37,144 bases of DNA from Deltaproteobacteria bacterium (GTDB lineage Bacteria; Desulfobacterota; GWC2-55-46; DRQE01): positions 1 to 37,144 of the forward strand of contig WGEY01000039.1 of assembly GCA_015492495.1 (NCBI GenBank), given 5' to 3'. The translations under genes and the position numbers were made by a program. Below, piece by piece: positions 7,795-17,965 of the stretch (its first letter is position 1; each line of letters begins with the position of its first letter). Under the pieces are notes generated by a model, which ran no database searches, was not told the origin of the DNA, and worked only from the letters and a program-made list of their open reading frames with translations.

Positions 7795-8853
7795 CTACGC
7801 ACCCTCGACTACGATCGTCCTTGGCATCTTCCGCGTGACCTCCCCTATTACAAATGCATCGCCCCCTCTTTCCTCCAAGCCATTCCGCAGATCACCGGCC
7901 CTTTCCCGTGGTACCGAAATCAAAAGCCCCCCGGATGTCTGGGGATCATGGAGGAGGAGTTCAACGGCCTCCGTAACATCCGGCGAGACCTCAACCCGGT
8001 CTTTGAGGAAGTCCATGTTCGATGCTATTGCGCGGGGCCTGTTCTTTCTGGACAGTACCAACTCCGTAGCGCCTCGAAAGAAAGGCACATCCCCGGAGCG
8101 TATGACCATGCTGACCCCGGAGGCGTCCGCCATCTCGAACGCATGTCCCAGCAGCCCGAAGCCCGTGATGTCCGTGCAGGCGTTTACACCTACCTCGATC
8201 ATGGCCTCTGAGGCACCCCTGTTCAGCGCCAGCATGGAAGAGACGGCCTCCGAAGCCCCGGCCTCCGAGAGCCTGCCGGCCTTTACGGCGCTCGTAATCA
8301 CACCGGTACCTATGGGCTTTGTGAGTAGCAGAAGATCACCCTCCTTCGCACCGCTGTTGGTCACCATACGGGCCGGATCAACGAAGCCTGTGACCGAAAG
8401 ACCGTACTTTATCTCCCTGTCCTCGATGGAATGGCCGCCCACGAGGAGCGCGCCTGCCTCCCTGAGCTTGTCCGTGCTCCCCCTGAGTATCTCAAGCAGT
8501 ACCGAGGTGTCGAGCTTGCGCGGGAAACAGACCATGTTCGTCGCGAAACGAGGGGTTGCGCCCATGGCGTAGATGTCGCTCAGGGCGTTGGCTGCGGCGA
8601 TACCACCGAAGGTGTATGGATCATCGACGATCGGCGGGAAAAAATCCAGGCTCGTCACAACCGCAAGGTCGTCCGAAATGCGGTATACCGCGGCGTCGTC
8701 GGATGTCTCGGTTCCGACAAGGAGCGCGGGATCGTCTGTCTTCGGCAGCTGATGCAGGACCTGCATCAGGGCGCTGGCCTCCATCTTGGCCGCTCACCCG
8801 GCACAGCTCGCCCAACTCGTAAGCTTTATCTTTTTACCCCTGTTCACCGTCAC
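7795..8853 (-). CDS. selD: Selenide, water dikinase SelD, itself a selenoprotein (UGA at 8794-8796)
   Basis: The ORF track begins at 8784; upstream in frame: VTVNRGKKIKLTSWASCAG-U-AAK-MEASALMQVL, matching the SelD catalytic motif. Probable GTG start at 8853. Confidence 0.92.
8749..8769 (-). promoter_or_regulatory. Candidate bSECIS hairpin of selD
   Basis: ctgatgcag-GTC-ctgcatcag: perfect 9-bp stem, GU in loop, about 33 nt after the UGA. Confidence 0.75.
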
Positions 8854-8869
8854 CTCGTGTGCGCATGCT

Positions 8870-9565
8870 TTATATATAACCGTAAACCCTGTAGAGGATG
8901 AGCGCTGCATACTCCCAGAGGACCTCCCTCAAAAGCGCGACCCTGTCCGTGGGGTCGCGTCTCAGGTGCGTATAGTCCTTCACCGGTGCGGGGCTGCACT
9001 CAAGCCCCTGTCTGCCCGCGACCCTCATGGCCCTGTACATGTGGGTGGGCGATGTCACAAGGAGGCAACTTGCAAGCCCCCCCGACTCCATGAACTCCTT
9101 CAGCGCCCTTATGTTGGTATAGGTGTTCGTGGATCCGCTGTCCACGTACATATCATCACCGGGAATCCCGAGCCCGACCGCGATCCTGCGCATGAAGGCC
9201 GCCTCCACCACGTCCATCCCCTCTGTATCCTCTGAGCCTGAAAGCGTATGCAGGAGCTTCCCCGAAGCCTCAAGTATGCTTCCACCGAGAAATATGACCC
9301 CGGGGGCATAACCCTCCCTGTACAGGAGAAGCCCTTGGATGAGCCGCTCGTTCGAGGCCCTGCTCAAGACACCGTTCCTGTAGGCGCCGCCCCCGAGCAC
9401 GGCTATTATGTCGGCCCTTTGAAGCTCCGACTCCATTGTAAGAGGACGTGCCATGTAGTTCGTAACCGGCGTATAGGCGACAACGAGAAACGCTGCTGTA
9501 AAGAGCAGGCAAAGACACAAAACAACCTTTTTCACCTTCTTAGCCGCCTTGGATATGATTGACAT
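8870..9565 (-). CDS. YdcF/DUF218-family membrane-anchored protein
   Basis: N-terminal TM, ADIIAVLGGGAYRNGVLS, DSGSTNTYTNIRAL, LLVTSPTHMYRAMRVA. Confidence 0.88.
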   Translation of the reverse strand: MSIISKAAKKVKKVVLCLCLLFTAAFLVVAYTPVTNYMARPLTMESELQRADIIAVLGGGAYRNGVLSRASNERLIQGLLLYREGYAPGVIFLGGSILEASGKLLHTLSGSEDTEGMDVVEAAFMRRIAVGLGIPGDDMYVDSGSTNTYTNIRALKEFMESGGLASCLLVTSPTHMYRAMRVAGRQGLECSPAPVKDYTHLRRDPTDRVALLREVLWEYAALILYRVYGYI

Positions 9566-9586
9566 AGCCCCCTAAGAGATGTCCCC

Positions 9587-11518
9587 TCACCTGAGGATCC
9601 TCACATCGCCCTTTCTTATCGTTACCCTCTCTTTGTCGAAGTACTCGAGTATATCTATCGCAAGCCTCCTTCCGCATCCGAGTATATCCCTGAACTCCGC
9701 GGCCCTTATGGGGCCCTTCTCGCTTATGCGCCTTTCAAGCCTCTCCCTTGCCGTACGAAGCGCTGCAGCCGAGATGAATACATCCTGCCTGAGCCTTACC
9801 ACGAGTCCGCGCCGAAGGAGGTTTTGAAGGACCCTCTTGGCATCGGCGCCCCCCTTGCAAAGCCTTTCTATATCTTCGGACCTTGTAGCCGTAAAACCCT
9901 CTCCCACGGCCCTCAGTATGGCGTCCTCGATCTCTTTTTCGGCGCCGGCCGCTTCCGGCCTGTGCCCGGCAAGGGCCACGAAGGCGCCTTCCCTACGCAA
10001 ACGCCCCTCTCTTATGAGCTCATCCAGCACCCCGTCCCTAAAAAGCCCCGACGCAGCCGCCCTCCCCACCCTGCCCTTTACCACACCAAGGACACGGTCC
10101 AGCAACTCGTCGACCTTCATCCCGACCTCCCCGGGATGCTCCCGATGATGGACAGAGAGCGTACTCAGCACCGCATCCCTGACGGCACGGACGGAAGAGG
10201 CCTTGACAACCCTGCCCCCCACAAGGGTGAACCTCCCTTCCTCCGCAAGAAAATCATCGAGCTCGGCACAGTCCATGTTCAGCATGATGCAAAGCGTGTC
10301 CCTCTCCACACCGTAGCCACCCCTTGAAAGGAGCGTGGATATGACCTCCCCGGCTCCGCCGCCCTCAAGGCACTCGAAGTCAGTATCCCTCACGGCGGGC
10401 GCAAGCCCCCTCGAATAATAGGGAAGGAGCACCTCGCCTCCGGCTATCGTCCTGTTGACGGACGGATCCCTGAGTATGAACCTGTCGCCCCTGAACATCA
10501 TGAGCGGTTCATTGAGCCTGATCCTCGCGTAGACCCTCGAGCCGGGGGCTGCCTCGCGGAGATCCCTCAGAAGGACCGTTGCAAGGACCTCGCTTGTGAG
10601 GTAATGGAGCTTGAGGAGCCTGCGGTTCTTAAGGGGCCTCGGCATGGAGCTAAGGAGGTCGAGCACGCAGTCGAGCCTCCCTGCACCCTCCTTCAAGGCG
10701 GCGACTTCGCCCGAAACGAGCATGTCTCCCCTTTTAACCTCGGTGCACGAGATGCCGGCAAGGTTCACGGCGGCCCTCTGTCCCCTTGAAACACTCTCGA
10801 CACTCAAGTGGTGGCTCTCTATGCCCCTGACCCTTAGCCTTCTGCGGTGCGGATACAGAAGGACCGTGTCCGAACGCCTGAGGGCGCCGGATGCCACCGT
10901 GCCGGTCACCACCGTGCCGAAGCCCCTCATCGTAAAGGAGCGGTCCACGGGCAGGCGCATGAGCCCGCTCGTACCCCTCTGCGGTGCCTTGCGGCACAAC
11001 CCGGCAAGGAGCTCCCTCACCTCCTCCATGCCGCTCCCGGTAGTTGCGGAGGCCTCTACGATACAGGAGCCCTCGAGGCCTGTACCCTTTAAGAGGGCCG
11101 TCACCTCCCGCCTTACCTCGCCGAGCCTCCTGGCATCCACAAGGTCGGCCTTCGTTATGACGAAGAGCCCGTTACGTATCCCCAAAAGATTGACTATCTC
11201 TAGGTGTTCGCGTGTCTGGGGCATAACACCGTCATCCGCTGCCACGCAGAAAAGGACCATGTCAATGCCGGTGACACCGGCAAGCATGTTCTTTATGAAC
11301 CTCTCGTGTCCAGGCACATCTATGACGGCGGCGCGCACGCCTCCGGGAAGGTCTACGTAGGCAAACCCCAGGTCTATGGTCAACCCCCTCTTCTTCTCCT
11401 CGGCGAGCCTGTCGGTGTCCATGCCGGTGAGCGACTTGACCAGCGTGGTCTTGCCGTGGTCCACGTGTCCTGCGGTGCCTATTATAACCTTTGCGGGTGA
11501 ATGTGTCTTCGACGGCAT
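9587..11518 (-). CDS. selB: Selenocysteine-specific elongation factor SelB
   Basis: [19 protein letters not shown]...[16 protein letters not shown]-domain plus C-terminal winged-helix region. Confidence 0.95.
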   Translation of the reverse strand: MPSKTHSPAKVIIGTAGHVDHGKTTLVKSLTGMDTDRLAEEKKRGLTIDLGFAYVDLPGGVRAAVIDVPGHERFIKNMLAGVTGIDMVLFCVAADDGVMPQTREHLEIVNLLGIRNGLFVITKADLVDARRLGEVRREVTALLKGTGLEGSCIVEASATTGSGMEEVRELLAGLCRKAPQRGTSGLMRLPVDRSFTMRGFGTVVTGTVASGALRRSDTVLLYPHRRRLRVRGIESHHLSVESVSRGQRAAVNLAGISCTEVKRGDMLVSGEVAALKEGAGRLDCVLDLLSSMPRPLKNRRLLKLHYLTSEVLATVLLRDLREAAPGSRVYARIRLNEPLMMFRGDRFILRDPSVNRTIAGGEVLLPYYSRGLAPAVRDTDFECLEGGGAGEVISTLLSRGGYGVERDTLCIMLNMDCAELDDFLAEEGRFTLVGGRVVKASSVRAVRDAVLSTLSVHHREHPGEVGMKVDELLDRVLGVVKGRVGRAAASGLFRDGVLDELIREGRLRREGAFVALAGHRPEAAGAEKEIEDAILRAVGEGFTATRSEDIERLCKGGADAKRVLQNLLRRGLVVRLRQDVFISAAALRTARERLERRISEKGPIRAAEFRDILGCGRRLAIDILEYFDKERVTIRKGDVRILR

Positions 11519-11593
11519 AAGTGACCTGACTACCGAACGTGTCCTGAACAGGGTACAATTTTAACCGATAAATGTCCAGGGCATCAAGGCGAG

Positions 11594-11622
11594 TTTACAC
11601 AAGGCCCTTTTTCTGCTAAGAT
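11594..11622 (+). promoter_or_regulatory. Sigma70-like promoter for the hydrogenase operon
   Basis: TTTACA-17 nt-TAAGAT. Confidence 0.5.
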
Positions 11623-11736
11623 TTCGATGCCCCCGGTGCTGTAAGGGCCTGTTCGATACCGCATTATGCGAGAGATGCCGCAGCGTACCTCCTGACGCCG
11701 CCACGGGGGAAGGAACCGACAAGCACACTGGGTCCC

Positions 11737-12516
11737 GTGATGATACCCACCGTAAAAAAACCGAGGCTTGCGTTCTTTTCATTCACCTGCTGCGAGGGCT
11801 GCCAGCTGATGGTCCTCAACTGCGAGGACGAGTTCCCCGATCTGGTGAAGCTCGTGGACATCGTGAACTTCAGGGAGGCCATGAGCGAAAAGAGCGATGA
11901 TTACGACGTGGCCTTTGTAGAAGGCAGCATCTCCAGGCGCGAGGAGATAAAGAAACTCAAGGAGATAAGGAAGAGGGCCTCCACGGTCATCGCCCTGGGT
12001 GCGTGTTCCTCCACGGGCGGGCTGAACTGCCTCAGGAATCGCTTCCCTGTGGAAGAGGCAAAGAGGATAGTCTACGGAAAGGATGCTGCCGTCCGCAAGA
12101 TAAAGGATACCATACGTGCAAGACCGATAGACTCCATAATAGAGGTCGACCACTACATCCACGGCTGTCCCATAACGAAGGAGGAGTTCCTCTCGACCCT
12201 GAAGGCATTGCTCCTCGGCAAGGCCCCGGAGGTCCCTAACCACCCCGTGTGCGTGGACTGCAAGATGGCGGGCAACATATGCGTATTTGAAAGGGGCGCA
12301 ACATGCATGGGACCTGTAACCAGAGCAGGATGCAACGCCATATGCATTACCTACGGCAGCATCTGCTGGGGATGCCGCGGAACGGTCGATAATCCCAATA
12401 TGGATGCACACGAGGAAACCCTCAGGCGCTACGGGCTCACCGCCGACTCCGTTACGAGAAGCCTCGACCTTTACGGCGGCTGCACCGTCCGCAAGAAAAC
12501 CGGCAGGGGCGACTGA
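11737..12516 (+). CDS. [NiFe] hydrogenase small subunit, group 3-like
   Basis: FTCCEGCQLMVLN, ALGACSSTGG, VDHYIHGCPITKEE, and the Cys-rich C-terminal Fe-S region. Confidence 0.9.
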   Translation: MMIPTVKKPRLAFFSFTCCEGCQLMVLNCEDEFPDLVKLVDIVNFREAMSEKSDDYDVAFVEGSISRREEIKKLKEIRKRASTVIALGACSSTGGLNCLRNRFPVEEAKRIVYGKDAAVRKIKDTIRARPIDSIIEVDHYIHGCPITKEEFLSTLKALLLGKAPEVPNHPVCVDCKMAGNICVFERGATCMGPVTRAGCNAICITYGSICWGCRGTVDNPNMDAHEETLRRYGLTADSVTRSLDLYGGCTVRKKTGRGD

Positions 12517-12518
12517 CC

Positions 12519-13808
12519 ATGCACAAAGACCACGACATAAACGTTCACGAGGTGACAAGGGTCGAAGGCCATGGCAACATCGTGATCAACGTAAGAAAGG
12601 GCCGCGTAGAGGAGCTCAGGCTCGAGATAATCGAGTCGCCCCGTTTCTTCGAGGCGATGCTGCGCGGGCGCCGCTATGACGAGGCCCAGCACATCATGTC
12701 GCGCATCTGCGGTATATGTGCCGTAAGCCACACATCCGCATCCGTCAAGGCCGTGGAGTCGGCAACGGGCATGAGGATATCCAAGAGGGCGAGGCTCCTC
12801 AGGGAACTCGCCTTCTGCGGGGAGACGCTCCAGAGCCACATACTGCACCTCTACTTTCTCGTGCTGCCGGACTTCTTCAGCGTGGGCTCCATAGTGCCCC
12901 TCATAAAGTCGCATCCCGAGATCGCAAGGATGGGGCTCGGGCTCAAAAAACTCGCAAACGAGATATGCAGGATCGTGGGAGGCAGGCACGTCCATCCGAT
13001 CTCCATCTTTCCCGGCGGTGTTGTGCATGTACCGAAGCCGCGGGAGCTCAAGGACCTGAAGAAGGCCCTCACCGGCTCATTTGAAAGGCTTGAGAAAACG
13101 ATCGAGCTCTTCGAGGGGTTCGAGGTCCCGGACTTCGAAGGTTCAAGGGAGTTCATCTCGCTCAGGGCCGCCAAGGGCTACCCGTTCTATGAAGGCGACC
13201 CTTTCTCGAGCATGGACGCCTCCATCGGGCAGGAGAGCTATACAAAGAGGATCAAGGAGTACACGGTTCCGCATTCCACCGCAAAACACGCAAGGACGAG
13301 CCATGGAACGTTCATGGTAGGCGCCCTTGCGAGGTTCAACAACAACCACCGAAGGCTCCACCCCAGGGCCAGGAAGGCGGCGAAACGCCTCTTGCTTAAG
13401 CCCGGCTGCTCGAATCCGTTCATGAACAACCAGGCACAGCTCGTCGAATGTATCCACCTGACCGAGGAGGCCATCTCCCTCGTCGACCGGCTGCTTGAGG
13501 TGGGCCTTGCAGCCGAAAGGCCCGCGAGGCCGCGCCGCTTCGGCAGGGGAATAGGGCTCGTAGAGGCGCCGAGGGGGACCCTGTACCACGAATACAGGAT
13601 CAACCGGGACGGCCTTATAGAAGAGGTCAACTGCATAATACCCACCGCACAGAACCTGCGGTCCATTGAAAGGGACCTCGGGGAGTTCGTGGTGACCATA
13701 CTGGACAGGCCCAGGGACGAGATAACCCGGAGTGTCGAATCGCTCGTACGCGCCTATGACCCGTGCATATCCTGCTCGACGCATATAATGGACGTGAAGT
13801 TCGTCTGA
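12519..13808 (+). CDS. [NiFe] hydrogenase large subunit, group 3-like
   Basis: L1 RICGICAVSH and L2 DPCISCSTH near the C-terminus; both [NiFe] Cys pairs intact. Confidence 0.93.
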   Translation: MHKDHDINVHEVTRVEGHGNIVINVRKGRVEELRLEIIESPRFFEAMLRGRRYDEAQHIMSRICGICAVSHTSASVKAVESATGMRISKRARLLRELAFCGETLQSHILHLYFLVLPDFFSVGSIVPLIKSHPEIARMGLGLKKLANEICRIVGGRHVHPISIFPGGVVHVPKPRELKDLKKALTGSFERLEKTIELFEGFEVPDFEGSREFISLRAAKGYPFYEGDPFSSMDASIGQESYTKRIKEYTVPHSTAKHARTSHGTFMVGALARFNNNHRRLHPRARKAAKRLLLKPGCSNPFMNNQAQLVECIHLTEEAISLVDRLLEVGLAAERPARPRRFGRGIGLVEAPRGTLYHEYRINRDGLIEEVNCIIPTAQNLRSIERDLGEFVVTILDRPRDEITRSVESLVRAYDPCISCSTHIMDVKFV

Positions 13809-13911
13809 GGGTACATGGCGTCAACCCGGCGTGGGGTTCATCGTGTTCATGCACAAGCGCAGGTTCGACAATGTATTCCGTTACACCCGCAACGATGCAA
13901 TGGAGGATTCC

Positions 13912-14292
13912 ATGGCAAAGGTCCTGATAATCGACGACGATGCAGACCTCGTAGAGGCCATGAAGATAGTCCTCGAGTCCAGGGGCTACGAGGTCGACTG
14001 CGCCTACGAAGGGGATACGGGCTTCGAGAAGGCCAGGGAGGGAAGGCCGGACCTGGTCATCCTCGATGTGATGATGAAGACAAAGGACCAGGGCTTCCAG
14101 GTAAGCTACAGGCTCAAGAACGACCCGGAGCTCTCGAAGATCCCTATAATGCTTCTGACATCGGTGGGCAGGGAGACGGGCTTTGTCTTCAGCAAGGAGG
14201 ACGAGGACTACCTCAGGGCCGACGAGATCGTAGAAAAGCCTGTAAAGCCCGGCGAACTCCTCGACAAGGTGAAGAGACTGATCAAAAGGTGA
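13912..14292 (+). CDS. Stand-alone response-regulator receiver domain
   Basis: MAKVLIIDDDADLVEAMKIVLESRGYEVDCA...DLVILDVMM...PIMLLTS...EKPVKP. Confidence 0.92.
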   Translation: MAKVLIIDDDADLVEAMKIVLESRGYEVDCAYEGDTGFEKAREGRPDLVILDVMMKTKDQGFQVSYRLKNDPELSKIPIMLLTSVGRETGFVFSKEDEDYLRADEIVEKPVKPGELLDKVKRLIKR

Positions 14293-15659
14293 AGGCCCGG
14301 ATACTGCTCAGAGAGGTCGAACTTGTTGACAGGCTCGGCTGGTACATAAATATCAGGTGGTTCACGGTCGCCTTCATAGCCTGCGCCGGATTCGTTGCAC
14401 GCAGCTTCTTCGGGGTGGACGTTCCGCTTGATACGGTCCTTGTCATAGCCTCTGTCATAGCGCTCTACAACCTCTTCTTCGTCCTATACCTTAAAAGGAT
14501 AAAGACACACCGCGTCGTGGCCGTCGATCTTCCCAGGAGGGCCGAGAGGTTCGTATTCCTGCAGGCGATACTCGACCTCGTGGTGCTGCTCGTCCTCATA
14601 CACTACACAGGCGGAGCGGAAAACCCCTTCATCTTCTACTTCATCTTCCACACGGTCCTTTCGAGCATGCTCCTTTCGAAAAGGGCCGGGTATATACAGT
14701 CCCTGTTCGTGGTAACATCCGTCGGCTGGCTGCTGAGCGCCGAGTACCTCTCCATAATCCCGCACCACCACCTGAAGGGCTTCATGGACTCGGAGCTTTA
14801 CGCGAACCCCGTATACCTCACGGCCCTCTACTTCGTCTTCACGACCTCGGTCCTCTTAACCGCCCATATCACCGTCTCGGTCACGGAAAGGCTGCGCGAA
14901 AGGGAAAACGAGCTCATGGAGAAGTCAATGGAACTCGAGCGCGCCAACAAGGCGCTGAAGGAGAAGGACAGGCTCAAGTCAGAGTACGTGAGGATGGTGG
15001 TCCATGACATAAAGTCACCGCTGTCTTCCATACTGAGCCTTCTCAACGTCGCATCAGAGGGATACGCCGGCTCACTCGACGAAAAGACAAGGGAGATCAT
15101 AGAGAGGGCTGCGGCGAGGGTCCAGGAGCTGCACTCCTACGCAACGGACCTGCTGAACCTCTCCAGGATGAGGTCGGGTCTTGCATTGAACATAGAGACG
15201 GTGGAGGCAGGCCCTCTCATCGACAGGGCGCTTGTGCTTGCGAAGGATGCGGAAGGGCAAAAGGAACTCCGCATAACAAAGGAGGTGGAAAGGGGACTGC
15301 CGCCTGTCAGGGCCGACAAGGAGCAACTACTCCACGTACTCCTGAACCTCATAGGGAACGCCCTTAAGTACACGCCGCCCGGCGGTGAGGTACGTATCAG
15401 TGCCGGGGTGCATGACGGGATGTTCGAGCTGCGCGTGTCTGACACCGGGATAGGCATCCCCAAAGACGAACTGCCGCGTATCTTCGATGAGTTCTACAGG
15501 GGCCGTTCTGCCGAGAAGACATCAAGGGGTACGGGGTTCGGGCTCGCCCTTGTAAAGCACATCGTTGAAAGACACTCCGGCACGATCGAGGTCAGGAGCG
15601 AAGAGGGAAAAGGCTCTGTATTCATCGTAAGGCTTCCGCTGGATGGTCCGAAGGGGTAA
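14289..15659 (+). CDS. Membrane histidine kinase (HisKA + HATPase_c)
   Basis: GTG start overlapping the RR stop (GTGA); N-terminal TM region; MVVHDIKSPLSSIL H-box; LLNLIGNALKYTPPGG; DTGIGIP; GTGFGLAL. Confidence 0.92.
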   Translation: MKARILLREVELVDRLGWYINIRWFTVAFIACAGFVARSFFGVDVPLDTVLVIASVIALYNLFFVLYLKRIKTHRVVAVDLPRRAERFVFLQAILDLVVLLVLIHYTGGAENPFIFYFIFHTVLSSMLLSKRAGYIQSLFVVTSVGWLLSAEYLSIIPHHHLKGFMDSELYANPVYLTALYFVFTTSVLLTAHITVSVTERLRERENELMEKSMELERANKALKEKDRLKSEYVRMVVHDIKSPLSSILSLLNVASEGYAGSLDEKTREIIERAAARVQELHSYATDLLNLSRMRSGLALNIETVEAGPLIDRALVLAKDAEGQKELRITKEVERGLPPVRADKEQLLHVLLNLIGNALKYTPPGGEVRISAGVHDGMFELRVSDTGIGIPKDELPRIFDEFYRGRSAEKTSRGTGFGLALVKHIVERHSGTIEVRSEEGKGSVFIVRLPLDGPKG

Positions 15660-15664
15660 TACGC

Positions 15665-15694
15665 TTGCAAAACAACACGGTCATAGAGTATAGT
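15665..15694 (+). promoter_or_regulatory. Sigma70-like promoter upstream of the GGDEF gene
   Basis: TTGCAA-18 nt-TATAGT. Confidence 0.45.
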
Positions 15695-15872
15695 TGTCTC
15701 ATCTGCCGCAGACAGACCACCTGCCGCAAGCGGGCCGTACATGACGGATCCTTTTCGTCTGCAAGGCTTTTGCCTGCCGGGACTTCTTCTTTGGAGCGTC
15801 CCCATGGCCTCAAAGGCGGTGGATACCGCCCTTTGTCAGAAAGGGTCAACATCATACGGGGAGGAACAGGGA

Positions 15873-16976
15873 TTGCGCATATACCTCGCAGATGACGCAG
15901 CCATAGACAGGGTGCTCGAAAGAAAGAAGCGCCACGAGTACGGCGGCGAGGAGGTGGACCTCAGGGAGATGCTGAAGAGCATCCTCAGGTGGGCAAACGA
16001 GTTCGTCCCGTCCGAAGCGGGCTCCATACTGCTCGACGACCCGGTGCTCGACGAAAACCGCCGGAAGCCCGGAAGGCTTTACTTCATGGCCTGCTTCGGA
16101 AAGGGCTCTTCCAGACTCGCAGGCACCTGCACACCGTCGGACGCTGGCATAGCAGGCCGATGCTACAGGACCGGTAAGGCCTATATGTGCAGCAATGCGC
16201 TGTCTGAGGACTCTTCCCAGTGCGGCCGTGCCGGCACGGGTGTCAGGTACAGGACGAAGTCATTGATATGCGTGCCCATACAGATCAAGGGCGTAACCAT
16301 AGGAGTACTTGAACTGATCAACAGGAAGGGCGACATAGATTACGACAGGAGGGACCTCACACTGCTCAAGATATTCGCCGGCTACACCTCGACCCTCATC
16401 CAGAACTCCCTCGATGCCAAGCGGTTCAGTGAGCTGTCCATAAGGGACAACCTGACCGGGCTGTACAATGACCGCTACTTCTTCGAGAGGCTCTCAAAGG
16501 AGATACGTTACGCCTCATCCAGGAACAGGGACCTGAGCCTTATCTTCCTAGACCTGGACAGGTTCAAGGAGGTGAACGACGCCCACGGGCATCTGGCCGG
16601 AAGCCAGCTCCTGCGCGAGGTGGGTAATATCTTCAAGTCCTTCACCGAGTCGAATCTCGTGCCGGTAAGGTACGGCGGGGACGAGTTCTCCGTTATAATG
16701 CCCGGGACCGACGCCGAAAGCGCCGGAGTGTTCGCTGAAAAGATCCGCAAGGCCATAGAGTCCCACGTCTTTCTCGCGAGGGACGTGCCGGGACAGACCG
16801 GCCCCCTCAAGATAAAGAACCTCATAACGGCCAGCATAGGGGTCGCCTCCTTGAAAAACAACGTGGGCAAGAGACACAAAAAGCTCAAGGACAAGCGGGA
16901 GGCCCTCATAAAGGCGGCCGATACGGCCATGTACACCTCGAAACTGAAGGGAAAAAACAGGGTGACCATGGCGTAA
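15873..16976 (+). CDS. GAF-GGDEF diguanylate cyclase
   Basis: GAF-like N-terminus (RCYRTGKAYMCSN...LICVPIQIKGVTIGVLELINR), DNLTGLYNDRYF, RYGGDEFSVIMPGT. Likely TTG start at 15873 preceded by GGGGAGGAA; the ORF track starts at 15741. Confidence 0.88.
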   Translation: MRIYLADDAAIDRVLERKKRHEYGGEEVDLREMLKSILRWANEFVPSEAGSILLDDPVLDENRRKPGRLYFMACFGKGSSRLAGTCTPSDAGIAGRCYRTGKAYMCSNALSEDSSQCGRAGTGVRYRTKSLICVPIQIKGVTIGVLELINRKGDIDYDRRDLTLLKIFAGYTSTLIQNSLDAKRFSELSIRDNLTGLYNDRYFFERLSKEIRYASSRNRDLSLIFLDLDRFKEVNDAHGHLAGSQLLREVGNIFKSFTESNLVPVRYGGDEFSVIMPGTDAESAGVFAEKIRKAIESHVFLARDVPGQTGPLKIKNLITASIGVASLKNNVGKRHKKLKDKREALIKAADTAMYTSKLKGKNRVTMA

Positions 16977-17068
16977 GGACCTCTTCACAGCAAATCTTCA
17001 CACCGGCCGTTTGATATAACCATTTGTTTTTAAAGCATTTTTCACCACAACGCTATTTCCGCACGCCC

Positions 17069-17097
17069 TTGACACCCGGTATCTTCGGGGCTATATT
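17069..17097 (+). promoter_or_regulatory. Near-consensus sigma70 promoter for hsp20
   Basis: TTGACA-17 nt-TATATT. Confidence 0.8.
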
Positions 17098-17164
17098 ATA
17101 AGTGGAGGAAAAAGATGGTGGTCCTCCAGGGCAGGGACAGAGGCCGAAAAGGGAGGTGATTGGA

Positions 17165-17635
17165 ATGTTCGCACTCAAGAAGAGGGATCCGTTCAGCGAA
17201 CTCTCCACCCTTCACAAAGAGATGGACGAGCTTTTCAGGAGGACTTTCGGCAGCATGCTTCCCGGTATGTTCAGAGGTGAATGGTATCCGTCCATAGAGA
17301 GCTACATCAAGGACAGGACACTGCATGTGAAGGCGGATATCCCGGGTGTAGACCCCAAGGACGTGGATATCTCCATCATGGGAAATGAGCTCACGATAAA
17401 GGGTGAGAGGAAAGCCGAAAGGAAAGAAGAGAAGGAAGGCGAATACTTCTTCTGCGAGACCTCTTACGGCTCCTTCGAGAGGACAGTTACACTGCCTGAA
17501 GGCGTGGACACGGACAAGGTTCATGCCTCTTACAAGAACGGTGTCCTCGAGATAACGATGCCGGTGAAGGCGGAGATGCTGCCCAAGAAGGTCTCGGTTG
17601 AAGTAGAGAAGGAGAGCAAAGAAAAGGCAGCCTGA
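17165..17635 (+). CDS. Hsp20/alpha-crystallin small heat-shock protein
   Basis: VKADIPGVDPKDVDISIMGNELTIKGERK...YGSFERTVTLPEGVDTDKVHASYKNGVLEITMP; GGGAGGTGAT RBS. Confidence 0.95.
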   Translation: MFALKKRDPFSELSTLHKEMDELFRRTFGSMLPGMFRGEWYPSIESYIKDRTLHVKADIPGVDPKDVDISIMGNELTIKGERKAERKEEKEGEYFFCETSYGSFERTVTLPEGVDTDKVHASYKNGVLEITMPVKAEMLPKKVSVEVEKESKEKAA

Positions 17636-17965
17636 AACTCGATAGATGAAGGGAATACCAAATAACGGCTTCTGTCCCGCCCTAAGCCCCACACATAGAT
17701 ACCGGTGGTATTAACCGGTCTTTTCTCAAGGAAACTCAGATCAACCCATCTTTGCGTGAAGCAAGCTGTAAGCAGATGATTCACCTAAGGAAACTCTGAC
17801 TTATTACCTGTCTCGTCATTGCGCAGTGAAGCACCGGATCTGATAAACGGGCGAAGCGACCTTGCCGGGGTGGAGGGTTTTTACCTCCTCCAATCTCGTT
17901 TTCAGTAAAATGTAACCCTAAAAGAGAATCAAACACTTAAAGATAATACGCTTTAATCTTTACAG

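Noticed and set aside
9824-11360. Long plus-strand ORFs 9824..10327 and 10611..11360
   Set aside because: Antisense to selB; no recognisable motifs, typical shadow ORFs of GC-rich DNA
12519-13808. Possible Sec in the hydrogenase large subunit
   Set aside because: All four [NiFe] ligand positions are Cys codons and no in-frame TGA interrupts the gene
13815-14288. N-terminal extension of the 614-aa histidine-kinase ORF
   Set aside because: Overlaps the receiver gene out of frame; kinase starts at GTG 14289
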